Shown: in pieces, positions 20,612-31,895 of the stretch | How positions within the stretch are numbered: position 1 is the stretch's first letter | How the letters are laid out: every line of letters starts with the position of its first letter | Assembly (NCBI GenBank): GCA_945910035.1 | Contig: OX246756.1 | Coordinates: 50,865,808 to 50,929,807 of the forward strand | Length of the DNA: 64,000 bases | Source: Brachypalpus laphriformis | Taxonomy: Eukaryota > Arthropoda > Insecta > Diptera > Syrphidae | Reading direction: 5' to 3' | Made by a program: the position numbers and the translations under genes | The notes under the pieces: model-generated | Databases searched by the model: none | The model's input: only the letters and a program-made list of their open reading frames with translations | What the model was told of the DNA's origin: nothing

Positions 20612-23600
20612 TTAATCTAACAGACGTACTACCTCCCTTATGAAAGTGAGTATGTCCTTAGTAGCGGAGCATTTCAGTTCCACTGAAGTAAGTATCTCCT
20701 TGTGGAGAATACGTTTCCTTAACCAGTCTAGTGCCGGGCATTCACAAAGAATGTGTTCGGAGGTTTCATCCTCCTCTAAACAGAACCGACAGTCCTTCTC
20801 TTGGCACAGGTTCATCTTGTTAAGGTGGTATCTCAAGCCGCAATGGCCAGTAAGAAAGCTCACAAACTTCTTAATGCTTTCCCTATCTAAGTTAAGGATT
20901 TCCTTATAGGAGTAAGGCTTGATTAATCGTTTAGATTGCCTTAGACCTGGCCCACTAGTCCAGTGGTCTAGACGAAGTTTGTTTTCCCATTCGTTAATCA
21001 GCGTTGTAGCTGTCGCCCAATTGATGCCACAATAAGGTCGAGGACCTATGAACACAGATTCTGAGCCAGCCCTAGCAAGCTCATCTGCAGATTCGTTTCC
21101 CACAATCCCTTGGTGTCCAGGTACCCAACCGAGTTTTACCCTGTTGTATTTGGCAAGGTCTTGTAATGCATCGTAGCAGCATTTCACGGTTCTGGAGTCC
21201 ATTTGGTTGGACGATAGTGCCATAAGTGCTGCTTGGCTATCTGAGAAGATATGTATTCTAGCGCCTTTGATCCCCCTGCGGAGATTGTGTCTGGCACAAA
21301 TCTCAATGGCATGGATTTCAACCTGAAACACAGTAGGAGTCGTACCCATAGGTACCGAAATCTTTGTGTTGGGTCCAAAAACCCCAGCTCCAACTCCAGA
21401 ATCCATCTTCGAACCGTCGGTGAACCAGACCAGACTTCTAGGGTCCAGTGTTGGAGCACCATTGGACCAGTTTTCGCGGTCCAATATTTCAACCTCGAAT
21501 AGCCTACCAAAGCAGTGTTGCCTGACCATAATATCTGGTAAAGTGCAAAACATGTCTCCTTTAGGGATTGAGTTGAGTATCTTTAAATGTCCCACAAGGT
21601 CACCTGGTTTATACTCGTGATCTAGCTGCAGTCTGGTGGCATATCTAGCAGCCATCTTTCTTATGAAGATTGGCCCAACAATAGCTTCCAGAGCTGTCGT
21701 AGGGCAGGTGCGCATCGCACCTGTAATGCCAAGACAGACAATTCTTTGCAACTTCTGCAACTTATTTGCCGTTGTCTGCTGGAGAGTTTTTGGCCACCAA
21801 TGTATCATCTTAGGAGAGAGACCCCAAGTTCTGCCGTATAGGCGTTTACTGACCCACAGTGCTCTAGTAGCGCGCTCAGTTTCGGACTTGATATGTGAAT
21901 TCCAATTAAGTCGTTTGTCAAGAATTACACCAAGATATTTGACCTCGCTGGAATAAACTAGTGTGGTGCCTTTGATTGTGATAGGTTCAAGGTTGACCTG
22001 TGTCTTCCTTGTGAAAGGCACCAGAACGGTTTTACTACGATTTATGGATAGTCCTTCTTTGTTACACCATTCTACAACTTGAGATATTGCACTTTGCATG
22101 ACGTTGGAAATTGTCGTGCTGTGTTTACCTCTGATAAAAACCGCCAAGTCGTCAGCATAACCGACGGTGGTGTAGCCTGATCTGTGAAGATCTACTAACA
22201 AGTTGTCGATGACTATAGACCATAACAGGGGGGAAAGAACTCCCCTTTGAGGACAGCCTTTGGCTGCAGTTATGGACACCGACACTCCCCCAGAGGAGGA
22301 AGTAATGAATCGACTTACCAGCATGGCCCTGATCCATTGGTTGGTCGAATCTTCGATACCTCTGCTACTGATCGCCCTTGCGATCAAGTCGTAACCAGTG
22401 TTATCGAATGCGCCCTCGATATCAAGAAATGCACACAAGGTTATCTCCCTTGAACTGAGTGTTCCCTCTATCTTTTTGACGAGATAGTGAAGGGCACCTA
22501 CTGTAGATTTGCCGTTCCTGTATGCGTACTGATTCGAGTGCAGAGGGTTAGACAGATCTAACCGGTCTCTAATATGGATACCTATGAATCTCTCCATTGT
22601 CTTAAGGACGAATGATGTTAGACTTATAGGTCTGTATGATTTAGGCAGCTCGCTAGGCCTATTGTCCGGCTTGGGGATGAAAACCACATTAACCTGCCTC
22701 CAGGTGAGTGGTATGTATCCCCAACTGTAGCTGGCTCTAAATAAAGCTGTCAACCCCGGCAGGATGAGGTCAATTGACCTTTGGAGAAGTGCTGGAAATA
22801 GACCGTCACTGCCGGGGGCTTTAAAAGGTTTGAATGTGCCTACCGCCCATTCAACTTTCTGTGGACTGAATATTTTTCAAGATAAACTATTAACTCCACT
22901 GTCCACATAAACCCTGTGGTTAACTGTGTTCAAGTACACATGAGATGTGTTAAGAGACGAGCCTGGAAAATGTACATGAAGTAATGTTCTAAGTGTATCC
23001 ACACGGTCCGTCGTGTAGGTTCCGTCATTTTTCTTCAGTAACCCTACACAGTTGACATGATCGTTTGCGAGTGATTTATGGATTCGTGCCGCTGTAGGCA
23101 TGTCAGCGATTGTTTCGCAGCATTTCCTCCAAGCAGCTCGCTTAGATCGTCTCAATACTAAATTGAATTCTGTGAGAGCAAACCTGTATTCGTCCCACCT
23201 CTTCGTTCGCTTTGCAGAGTTGAAGAGTTTACTGACTTTCTTCCTAAGTTCCGCCAGTTGGTCATTCCACCAAGGCACTTTGCGTTTGCTAACATGTGTC
23301 TTTGGGACACAGCTGTCGTGGTAGGAATCAAGCAGTATATTGTTAAGCTGGTATGGAGCTTCATCCAGGTCTTCTATGGACTCGATAGATGTGAAAAGCA
23401 TATCTTTTTTTGAGAACACTAGTTCACGAAAGCGATGCCAATCCGTAGATTTGGGATCGTATCTATTAGAGACATATGAGAGTTGGCCAGGTATGTCAAA
23501 CCTGATGTGCTGATGGTCTGACAGAGAGGCCTCATCTGATACGTGCCAATTTTCAATAAAATTAGAAATAAATGGACTAGCGAGGGTGAGGTCAAGTACC

Positions 23601-24163
23601 TCCTCGCGAATCGCATTTATGAAGGTAGGTTTAGAGCCTTTGTTCAAAATATCTATTTGTCTACTTACAAAGTATTCTAAAAGACACTCACCCCTTCTGT
23701 TGATGTTGCTACTACCCCAGACCTCATGACGTGCGTTGGCATCGCATCCAATGATGTAGTGGAGGTTGTTCTCCTGACAGTAGTCAACGAGGCTCTGGAC
23801 GTCTTTCGGCGGGATATCACCACTGTCGTGAGGGAAGTACGCTGAGGCACACACGATGTTCTGTGTACCTCCTCCAGTGGGGATTTCCAGTAGAAGGGCC
23901 ACCAGGTCTCTTGTTATAAATTCTGGAATAGGGAGAAAGTTTAAATTATTGCTAATTAAGCAGGCCACTCTCGGCGCTGGCTCTCTACACTTGGAAATCA
24001 ACTTACTTGCCCTATTCCGGAGACCTTTGACCTGTCCGCAAATAACCCAGGGTTCCTGAATGAGACCAAGGGTTATATCTTCTTTGGCGAACCGCTTTCT
24101 AAGGGTAGCGGACGCGCCCTTAGCATGATGCAACTACGCCTGTAGAACCTTGATTGTGCTCAT
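20612..24163 (-). pseudogene. LOA-like ORF2 polyprotein: EN, RT, RNase H (two stops)
   Basis: One frame of 1184 codons from ATG 24163, broken only by TAG 24134-24136 and TGA 22877-22879. The endonuclease covers residues about 5-230 (GLIQEPWV with Glu, IIGCDANARHEVWGSSN, EEVLDLTLAS, LSDHQHIRFD). RT covers about 430-800 (YRPISLTSFVLKTMER, CAFLDIEGAFDN, QRGVLSPLLWSIVIDNLL, VGYADDLAVFI). RNase H covers about 870-1010 (WFTDGSKMDSGVG, VFQVEIHAI, IFSDSQAAL, GNESADELARAG; all four acidic residues present). The tail finger is CRFCLEEDETSEHILCEC. Relative to the copies at 34093 and 50110, about 17 residues of the thumb are missing between MIHW and WPKTL, without loss of frame. The start is fixed by the ATGA overlap with ORF1. 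Confidence 0.88.
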
Positions 24164-24926
24164 CGGTCCTCCGCTGAAGATCGAGCTTGTCGGAGTAGTT
24201 GGGCCTTTTTGGGACCCTTTCCTCTACGGCAAGCGGTTAGGTTTTGATGACCCAGGGGTCTGTTCGCAACCGACTCCTCGTGTCTTCGAGAGACGTACCC
24301 AGGGGCACCGCTGGTCGTAAACGACAAACCGCCCACGTTGCTAGTCTTGGGAAGTCTAGGAACTAATGTGCTGAGGCGGGCTGGATCCTTTGATCGGATT
24401 CCCGCAGTGCTGGTACTAGCTTTAGGACCACTGGTGCTACTTAGTGGCTCATTAGTCGTGGCAGCAGTTTTGGTAGTGGAACTGGTGTTCGGGGCAGGCC
24501 CGGAGGCACTGCTGGTGGACACGGATGATGAGGGATCCGTCGCAGTAGCAGTTGTAATGCCAATTGCGTCCACCTTCTTTGGACTACCGTGGCCAGACTC
24601 CTGACCCTTGTCAGTGGTCTTTGGGATCAGTTTGATCTGACCAAAACGGTAGTGCACTTTGCTATTGAGGGCCTTCAATACCCTCAGGGAAGAGTCATCA
24701 ATGGCCAGCACAAGATGGAGGAGTGCACCTTCCTTCACACTTTGCATGACCTTCCATGAAGTTGCCATTAGGCCTTCGTTTTGAGCTTCCGGTGAAGCCA
24801 GAATTTTAGTCGACGGGAGCTCGAGACTTTGTGGCAAGAAACCGCGAATGATATGGGTTTTAGGGAATGATCCCTCTTCCACCAATAAGATGTCCAATAC
24901 ACTTTTGGCTCTTATTGTCTCAAAAT
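24160..24926 (-). pseudogene. LOA-like ORF1, 5'-truncated
   Basis: Open for about 255 codons with no start codon, since its 5' end is cut at the junction with family B. Residues 20-95 (LPQSLELPSTKILAS, TSWKVMQSV, LHLVLAIDDSSLRVL, FGQIKLIP) resemble the DUF4780-type domain that I associate with ORF1 proteins of retrotransposons; this is from memory. The second half is very rich in Ser, Thr, Ala and Pro (residues 105-195), probably disordered, and ends in a basic stretch (RRGKGPKKAQLLRQ). It probably binds the element RNA. Its TGA stop overlaps the ORF2 ATG. Confidence 0.7.
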
Positions 24927-27040
24927 TCGAGCTTACCGCCCACGTATGTAGCCTTGAAAATAGCTATAAGTTTTTCGGGGATGCCTCTACTGCGCAAGGC
25001 CATCCAGATAGCATCTCGATTCAAGCTGTCGAAAGCGTTCTCGAAATCGATAAACAGTAAATGTAGCGGAGACCTATACTCAACGCATTGTTCGATTATG
25101 ATCCGCAAGGTGTTTATGTGGTCGATGCAGGAAGATCCAGCGCGAAAGCCTGCCTGTTCGACATCGAGAGTTGAATTTAAATGTTCTTTAATTCGTTCTA
25201 GAATTATTCTAGCTATTATTTTGGTTACGGCTAGAAGAACACAAATACCTCTCCAGTTACCGCACTCCATCAAGTTTCCCTTCTTTGGAAGTTTCCCCTT
25301 TTCCACTCCTGTGGAAATTGTTCGCTATCCCAAGCTCTCCGTATTAGCGGATGCAGCAAATCTGCCGATGTATTTGGCGCCGCTTGAAATAGCTCGGCAG
25401 GGATGCCATCAATACCCACCGCCTTGTTCTTCTTGAGGGACTTGATTGCTGTTATTATCTCGGTTTTACTGGGAGGTGCGGTGCGAATTCGGGAATTTGT
25501 TGCTTCGAACTGCTCATTCGAATTCGACATCATACCGCCATCGTCTAAGTTATTTAGCACTGTAGCAAAATGTTCTCTCCATCTAGTGAGCTGATCCTCA
25601 TCCGAGATCAGAAGGTTAATGTCTAGACTCTTCACTAGATGTTGTTTGGAGTTTTGACCACCAATGAGCTCCTTAGTGATGCTGTAAACAGTCCTACTGT
25701 CTACTCGCCTCTACTCGCTGCTTCTTCAGCCCTTGAGGCCAGTGAGTTGATATATTGACGTTTGTCACGTCTCACACTACGCTGCACTTCTTTCTTCTTC
25801 GCACGATATTGGGCTTCAAGCTCGGTTCTCTCTACTGCTGAGGCCGCTGCAGTCCGAGCCTTGATTCCTGTACGCTCATCGATCCGTCTCCAGGTGTCTT
25901 TCGTTTTTTTTTTTTTTTTGATTGGGAGGGGTAATTTTCAAAAGACGAAACTCAGTACGTCCTGAGTAACAGTGTGGGACTCTTACCACTAAACCCCCCC
26001 TCCCACGACCGCCCCATTCCTCGTCTCCAGGTGTCTGTAGAAAGCCATGTGCGATGGTGTTTCTGCTTTTTACCGACATACGTGCGTACCCCAGTCGCAA
26101 AAGCATTTTTCACAGCACTCTAGTGGTTACCCATGTTCTCTTGCAGTATGCTGCTGATTTCTTCTGCTTCTAAGGCAGATGGTCCCTGAACTGTTGGCGC
26201 ACTTGGGGAACCTTGAGCCTGTCGATATTAAACCTGGTGATGTTAAGTAGGTTTGAGCGGTTGCTGTTGACGGATGCAGTACGAAGGCGTAAATGAGCTA
26301 CCATAAGATGGAGATCTCGTTCTTGTCCGACGTCAGCTCCACATCTATTTCGGACGTCCAGGAGACAATTCCTAAAGCGGCGACTGATCGCAATGTGGTC
26401 AATCTGGTTGGATGTTCGTTGCCTATCAGTAGAGACCCAACTGATCTTGTGGCAGGATTTATGCGTACCTCCGATGACTAGGCGGTTGGTATTGCAGAAA
26501 TCTACAAATTGCTCACCGTTGTCATTACGGTCTCCCACGCCGTGAACTCTCATCATGTGCTTAAGCATGGTGTTGTCGCTACCCGCCTTGGCATTGAGAT
26601 CTCCCATCACCATTACGATGTCTCCATTAGGGGTTTAGTTGTAGGCGACGCCTAAGTGGCTATCAAAATCATCTTTTTCATCCTTAGTCGGATCTAGAGT
26701 CGGAGCATAACACTGTATCATGGTAATTTTTCTAACTCTACTCTGGAACCTAGCTGTCAATAGCCGATCACTATGGGGTTTCCAGGATATGAAGCTACTA
26801 CGTGCTGCTGAAGTTAGCATGAGTCCTACTCTGGAACTCCGTGCACTTCCAGCTGGTTTACCAGAGTAGAGCATGACAGTGCTTTTTGTTAGGGAGATGT
26901 ATTCCCCAGCATCGAACCATCTTAACTTGCTCAGCCCTAAGATTTCTATTTTATACTGCGCGAATTCGCGCTCCAATTGGAGGAATCTGGCATTATAAGG
27001 CCCTTCCTTGAGTGAGTCCAGGAGGGTCTTAACGTTCTAG
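24927..27040 (-). mobile_element. RTE-like LINE, family B copy 2 (5' part)
   Basis: Minus strand. Endonuclease: EILGLSKLRW near 26940, IQCYAPT near 26700, VMGDLNAKAGSDN near 26605, NQIDHIAISRRFR near 26395; the canonical SDH is degraded to RDLH. Then the linker (RAKKKEVQRSVRRDKRQYIN near 25790) and RT fingers/palm: WREHFATVLNNLD, KKNKAVGIDGIPAELFQ, CGNWRGICVLLAVTKIIAR, QAGFRAGSSCIDHINTL, LLFIDFENAFDSLNRDAIW. The YADD region is absent, cut at about 24927 by the LOA element. Frameshifts occur at about 25290 (small deletion relative to 60075) and 26640. A SINE is inserted at 25900. Confidence 0.8.
25900..26021 (-). repeat. Short SINE with 15-bp target-site duplication
   Basis: The 15 bases CGTCTCCAGGTGTCT occur at 25885-25899 and again at 26022-26036, bracketing 122 bp that end in a T-run (A-tail on the minus strand). 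The sister family B copy at 59500-59530 has the same host sequence with a single copy and no insert, a natural empty site. The minus-strand head holds an A-box-like ttagtggtaagag; no clear B-box is visible, so the tRNA origin is uncertain. Confidence 0.88.
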
Positions 27041-29070
27041 AATCCGATCGTTGTCCGTGTTCGATAGCCAAAGGTCGTCATCAAATGATCCGTCCGTATC
27101 CGAGGCGTTGGTTTCCGTTTCGGAGCAGTTAGTGTTTTTACGGTTGCGGCTCCCTGGGCCACAGACCAAACGACACTTATCTTGTTTTTTTGGCGCAGGA
27201 GGGTGGGAGTAGGGCTTACTAACAGAGCTGCTAGCTTTTCGGCTGCAGTGGCTCTTTCTCGTTACCTAACGGACCAACACCTATCGGGAGATGCTGCCCC
27301 TACGAGGCCTTTGTTAGTCGTTTGGCATCCCAGTTCCTAAATTTGCGTCTGACAAACTTGCGTCCCATCAATCGGTGTCTCTGTTCTTGGTGCCAGTTCA
27401 AAGTAGATATTGCAGGTCCCATACCCGTCAAGTTCGTCTCATCCCTTCTGCAGCAATAAATTCGTTAAGGTCATTGGGATTTTCTTATATTTTCTCTTAG
27501 CCCCTTAAAAACATATTTCAAGCTCCAGCACCAAAACTTTATACAAACTAGAAAAAGAATTAAAAAAAAAAGCATGAGAACTGAAATTGTCGAATAATTC
27601 ACGTGAACATCATTTGAAATTCACATAGCAACCATCAACGAACGATGCATGCAATAAGTCACAAACCACAAAAACTCACCCTTCAACTATCTACAGGGTG
27701 GCAACAAAAAAAAAAATTAAAAAAAAAAGCAAACCATCACGCAAACTTTAATTTCAAAAGTTGTCTTGCACATAACGTCCAGAAAGTCATTCTTTCCATA
27801 AATAACCGATGTGCAGACGGAAGTTCATTTACACTGAAACTAGATAAATAACGGTACGACAGGGAGCGAGCCAGAGAAGGACTAAGTCTAGAAAAAGAAA
27901 CCATTTCAAAGCTTCATGGAAATTGTCATCATGGTAGTTGTGACGTTGCAACAGACAATACAGCAATTTTAAAGGATAACAACAACGGCTGCAGGAGCAA
28001 TAGTTTTACCGTCATTTTCTAAAGGACAACAAAGAATCTACAAGAAACAGCCAACACACACATACAGCTAGACATTCACGTAAACATGGCTGCAAGAAAG
28101 AAGCAAACAGAATATCCATACTAGGGCCCCAACAGGATGACTGCCTGAATGGTTGGATGAGCAATCGCAAGTCTTTTTTGTTTGCATCACTGAAAAGGAT
28201 TATTTACAGACACACACAGCAGAGTCGACTAGCAAAAAAAAAAAAGACAAGGAAAAACCAAAGAGAATAGCAAAGAAAGTGGTCGCGTAGTAGTGGAAGT
28301 GCGGTGGATCCATGCAAGAACAAAATTACCTATTCATCAGTCAATGTCATTTGGAGTGGTATGTCGTCCTTTTCCTAACTGCTTTGTCCTTTTTCCCGTT
28401 GGCTTTTCATCACGAAGAAAAGAAATTATTTTTTTTTTTTGGTTTTTCCTGCCCGTGATGCATTTGTCGGTGACTGTGTAGGTGCCTCCTCTGGAGATGA
28501 TTTCTTCATAATGGTTAACTTTTTAACTTTTAAAAGTTAGACCGAGAGAGGATAAGGAAAGAATAAGGAATAGGCAAAGCAGAAGACTCATCTTTTAGGA
28601 CGGCCACTGGGTAGTTCTTTAAAAGAAAAAAATATATAAGCAACAAGCTGCCTTTTAATTATCGTAATTAAGAGGATAGGTCATTGCTAGTTAAGGTTAA
28701 TTGTTCCCCAATACCCAATGTCGGTAGAGCTTCATTCATTCGTCCTACAACGCTACCTAACCTCATGTAAGAGATAGAAAGTTTTTAGACTCGAGGATAA
28801 ACTTGGATAGGTGTGCAATTAAAGGTCGCCTATCGCTGAGTTTTGACTTGTATTCCGTCTGCAAGTCCCACTATTTTACATTATTTGTAGTCATGAAGTC
28901 AAACAGCCAAATATTCTTCCGATCTATTAAATTTCGACGGGTTATGTATTTTACAAGTGAATCGTCCTCATTTCACACTTTGTCTGACAAAATAATTCAC
29001 TGATATGTCCAACAATTCAATCTTAAAACCATTTGATCTAACGAACTTTCTTATTAATTTAACCTGCAAT
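27041..29070. other. No gene seen; possible family B leader, then Dscam intron
   Basis: 27041-27430 lies just upstream (in element sense) of the family B endonuclease and may be its 5' leader. From 27430 to 29070 the sequence is A-rich on the plus strand with several poly-A runs (27555-27570, 27703-27730, 28230-28245). I recognise no gene, RNA or repeat in it. Confidence 0.4.
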
Positions 29071-29082
29071 ATTCAAGATCTG

Positions 29083-29180
29083 ATCGCCACAGGCGGATCA
29101 GTAGAAATGCGGTGAAGTGGGAGAGTTATGATCCCTTATTTTCGGATCGTAACCTCGCTGATAAAAGGAAGAAGAAGATG
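29083..29180 (+). repeat. Mini 3'-end copy of RTE family C with target-site duplication
   Basis: The 12 bases ATTCAAGATCTG flank it at 29071-29082 and 29181-29192. The insert contains only the last 98 bp of family C (ccacaggcggatcag, then gatcccttattttcggatc) and ends in the (GAA)n tail. Extreme 5' truncation is usual for LINEs. Confidence 0.88.
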
Positions 29181-29394
29181 ATTCAAGATCTGTTTTCATT
29201 CCCAATTTACTCTGCCTATTTGGGGTTCCTTCGATCGGTGCTTTGAAGCTCACCAGTAACCATTTTGCCCGACCTATCTTAGGTATAAGCTTTAGTATTT
29301 ATCTTTCCGTCGTCATAGAATGGTGATCAAATAAATCCTTGAGTCAAATTTTTGAGCACCTTATAGTAAGCGCATAAAAATGAATTATTTACTT

Positions 29395-30330
29395 TAGGCT
29401 AGGCTAGGTTAGGTTGAGAAGGGCTATGAGGTTATCATAAAAATACTCGGCACCAAGGTGAGCCCATTGTGATCCCTTGGGAGCCTTCACGGCAAAAAAA
29501 ACCTAAACCACTTTTCCCACGCACTTAATTTCCCAACCGAACTTGAATATGTCAATGTTGTGGTTCAAGGATATTTCCTCTTATAAGTTATTGAAGAAGT
29601 ATCTTCCAAAGTACTTTAACCTTGTCCTGAGAAGGCTTTGGCACTCACTGAATATATGTGTTATGTTCTATGAGATATGCAGGTCATTGCTGTACCTACA
29701 ACATCCGCATTTAATAATTTTAGTCTCATATCGTGCTTCCTTGGAAGACAATGGCCAGAGAGTATTCCTATCGCTGTTCTAAGTCGTGATCTTTCTAGTT
29801 TTATGATTTCCCTAGATTCTCTGCGATGTAACACAGGCCACAAGGCCTTGGACACGCTATGGCCATCTGAGTTGGACCATCTTATATTAACCATATTGAT
29901 GATTCTGTCAAGAATAATTCGCCTAGTCACGCATTTTGGTGGTTTAGTGCTGCTAATTAGGTCACTATATGCGAGCTCTGCTCCTCTTTTGGCCAGCGCG
30001 TTGACCTTTTCGTTGCCTTCTATATCCCAGTGTCCACGTACCCAAAGTTATCTGACACGGTTCTGCGTACATAATGCCTTAAGCACTATGCACCAATTCG
30101 TGACGATTTGAGATTTTGCGACGTAAGACTCTAGCACCTTTAACGCAGCCTGACTGCCAATATAGATGGCGATATTCTTATCGGATATTGATACTATCTC
30201 AAGTATTTTTCGCAGCTTGAGTACAGCTAGAACCTCTGCTTGGAATACACTGGGTTAATAATTATCTCTGGCCCCGTATCCTCTCTGATCTTAGAACCAT
30301 CTGCATATATTACAATCTCGCTGTAGATAA
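29395..30330 (-). mobile_element. LOA-like LINE, RNase H tail
   Basis: Minus strand. RNase H words are readable (VRGHWDIEGNEKVNALAKRG near 30020), followed by the C-terminal region TRRIILDRIINMVNIRW, HSVSKALWPV and LRTAIGILSGHC (29930-29680). The element ends with CCTAACCTAGCCTA (29395-29415, reversed), which resembles the end of the copy at 16607. Stops are frequent. It lies head to head with the next fragment. Confidence 0.7.
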
Positions 30331-30374
30331 AAACTGGTTTCCTTTATCAATCCTACCTAACGGGGTGCGTTACT

Positions 30375-31760
30375 TCGTATGCATGAGTTCATCCCGAAAG
30401 CATGCCATAAACCAACAGAATTACCGAAATCATACCGACCCATAAGTCTTACCTCTTTCTTCTTGAAAGCTATGGAGAAGATAGTTGATAGACATATCAG
30501 GGAAAGAGCCTTCAATATAAATTCTCTACAAGAAAACCATTATGCCTACCAACAAGGGAACTGAAAACGAACCCCACAGGCGGATCAGAAGAAATGCGGT
30601 AAAGTGGGAAGGTTGTGATCCCTTATTTTCGGATCATAACCTCGCTGATAAAAGGCAGAAGAAGAAGAAGGAAAACAAGGAAACTCAACGACCCATGCTA
30701 TTTAGGAACTCACAACTAGGATTGAAAAATCGTTTAGAAACAAAAAGTTTGCGATAGGCTGCTTCCTTGACATCGAAGGAGCTTTTGTTAACACCGAATA
30801 CGTCTAAATATACAGATGCATCCCGTACAGAAGACTAGATAATACAATATGTAACTAAATAAAATGCATGCTAGAAGACAGAAATATTAACATCTCTGCT
30901 GCGAGAGGATTCTCCCAAGGAGGAGTCCTCTCACCCTTACTGTGGTCTATCGTAGTAAATGAACCGCAGAAAATACTCAGCAACGAAGGCTTTTATTTCT
31001 AAGGCTACGTAGATCAGAGAGCCTTGAATCTAGTTGCTGGCTGGTGCCAAGTCAGCCTTAATTTCAACCCAAAAAAGAGCAACATAGTTGTATTCATCAA
31101 AAGAAGAAAGCTAGAAGGATTAAAAGCACCCACACTCTTTGGTGAAACAATAGAATTCTCTAAGGAATTTAAATACCTTGGACTAACACTAGATGAAAAA
31201 CTCACCTGGAATTCTCACCTAACAAAAGCCATAGACAAAGCCAGGATCTCACTATGGTAGTGAGTACGGCAAAAACCTGTATCAAAAATTGGCTAAAAGA
31301 AAAAGTACATCATTACTGGATGGAAAGTGAAGAAAACAATCAAGCCAAGATCTTTCTGCCAAATACTTTCCTTAAAAGATCGAAACAACTCCTACAATTA
31401 ACTAGGGGTCAGATTCGAGTCAAATTCGAATACACAGGTTTCGATACAGGTCACTGTCGAGTGAAAAAATATCTCAGGACTATGGGAATAGCACAAGACA
31501 ACATCTGCAGATTGTGCAACGAAGACGAGGAATCAGAAGAACACATCTTATGTCGCTGTAACTGTCTAATCAGAACACGTCATCGTTATTTAGGTAAATC
31601 CTACCTAAGAAGACTTATCTGCAAGCTTACTTAAAAACATGGTAGATAGAGTTCACCACCAAATAGGGCATATTGAGTAAGCACTAAGATCAGATAAAAT
31701 CACAATAGGCCCAATGTGACCGCAGTGATAAGGTGACCTAATCCCACCTCTTCAACAATC
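30375..31760 (+). mobile_element. LOA-like LINE, decayed RT and C-terminus
   Basis: RT fingers are visible (LPKSYRPISLTSFFLKAMEK), then NHYAYQQGN where the frame is interrupted by a small family C insertion at 30571. Next comes a palm block (FLDIEGAF-like words near 30765, QGGVLSPLLWSIVVN near 30915), then KEFKYLGLTLDEKLTWNSHL. RNase H is largely deleted, but the finger CRLCNEDEESEEHILCRC and a short C-terminus remain (31500-31634). A 3' UTR runs to about 31760. Confidence 0.75.
30571..30670 (+). repeat. Mini 3'-end copy of RTE family C
   Basis: Same sequence as 29083-29180, ending in a (GAA)n tail. It interrupts the LOA reading frame. The only flanking match is gaaaac (30563-30568, 30671-30676), a weak duplication. 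Confidence 0.75.
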
Positions 31761-31766
31761 TACAAT

Positions 31767-31895
31767 CTACAATGGTGTGACGAAGTCTAATGGACCAAGA
31801 ATATCGTCCGATTTGTCAGTGGTATTGGAAAATGATTTCCCAAGAATGGAGCTATGCCCCACATCACTAGTTTTGAACAGGCCTACGTTGGTAAG
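31767..31895 (-). mobile_element. LOA-like LINE fragment
   Basis: Minus-strand words VGLFKTSDVGHSSILGKS and ILGPLDF match the segment before RNase H in LOA copies (compare GHSNILDSLPG at 35335). Related to 7030-7140. Confidence 0.55.

Larger units (their letters stand above)
20530..24926 (-). mobile_element. LOA-like LINE, nearly complete
   Basis: The best preserved element of the window. Order in its own sense: ORF1 (24926-24160, 5' end missing), ORF2 (24163-20612) with endonuclease, RT, RNase H and a C-terminal finger, short 3' UTR, and an A-tail seen as T10 at 20530-20539. ORF1 and ORF2 overlap by ATGA. The 5' end meets the broken family B copy at about 24926. The clade (LOA/Outcast/I group with RNase H) is inferred from domain order. 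The only obvious lesions are two stop codons, a missing stretch in the RT thumb and the lost 5' end. Confidence 0.85.

Noticed and set aside
24338..24604. 88-codon plus-strand frame rich in Leu, Val and Ala
   Set aside because: Antisense of the Ser/Thr/Ala-rich LOA ORF1; low-complexity shadow.
19145..27040. A single family B element split by the LOA insertion
   Set aside because: The pieces at 19145-20383 and 24927-27040 overlap in family B coverage (FIDF region in both), and family A sequence lies at one side, so they are separate copies.
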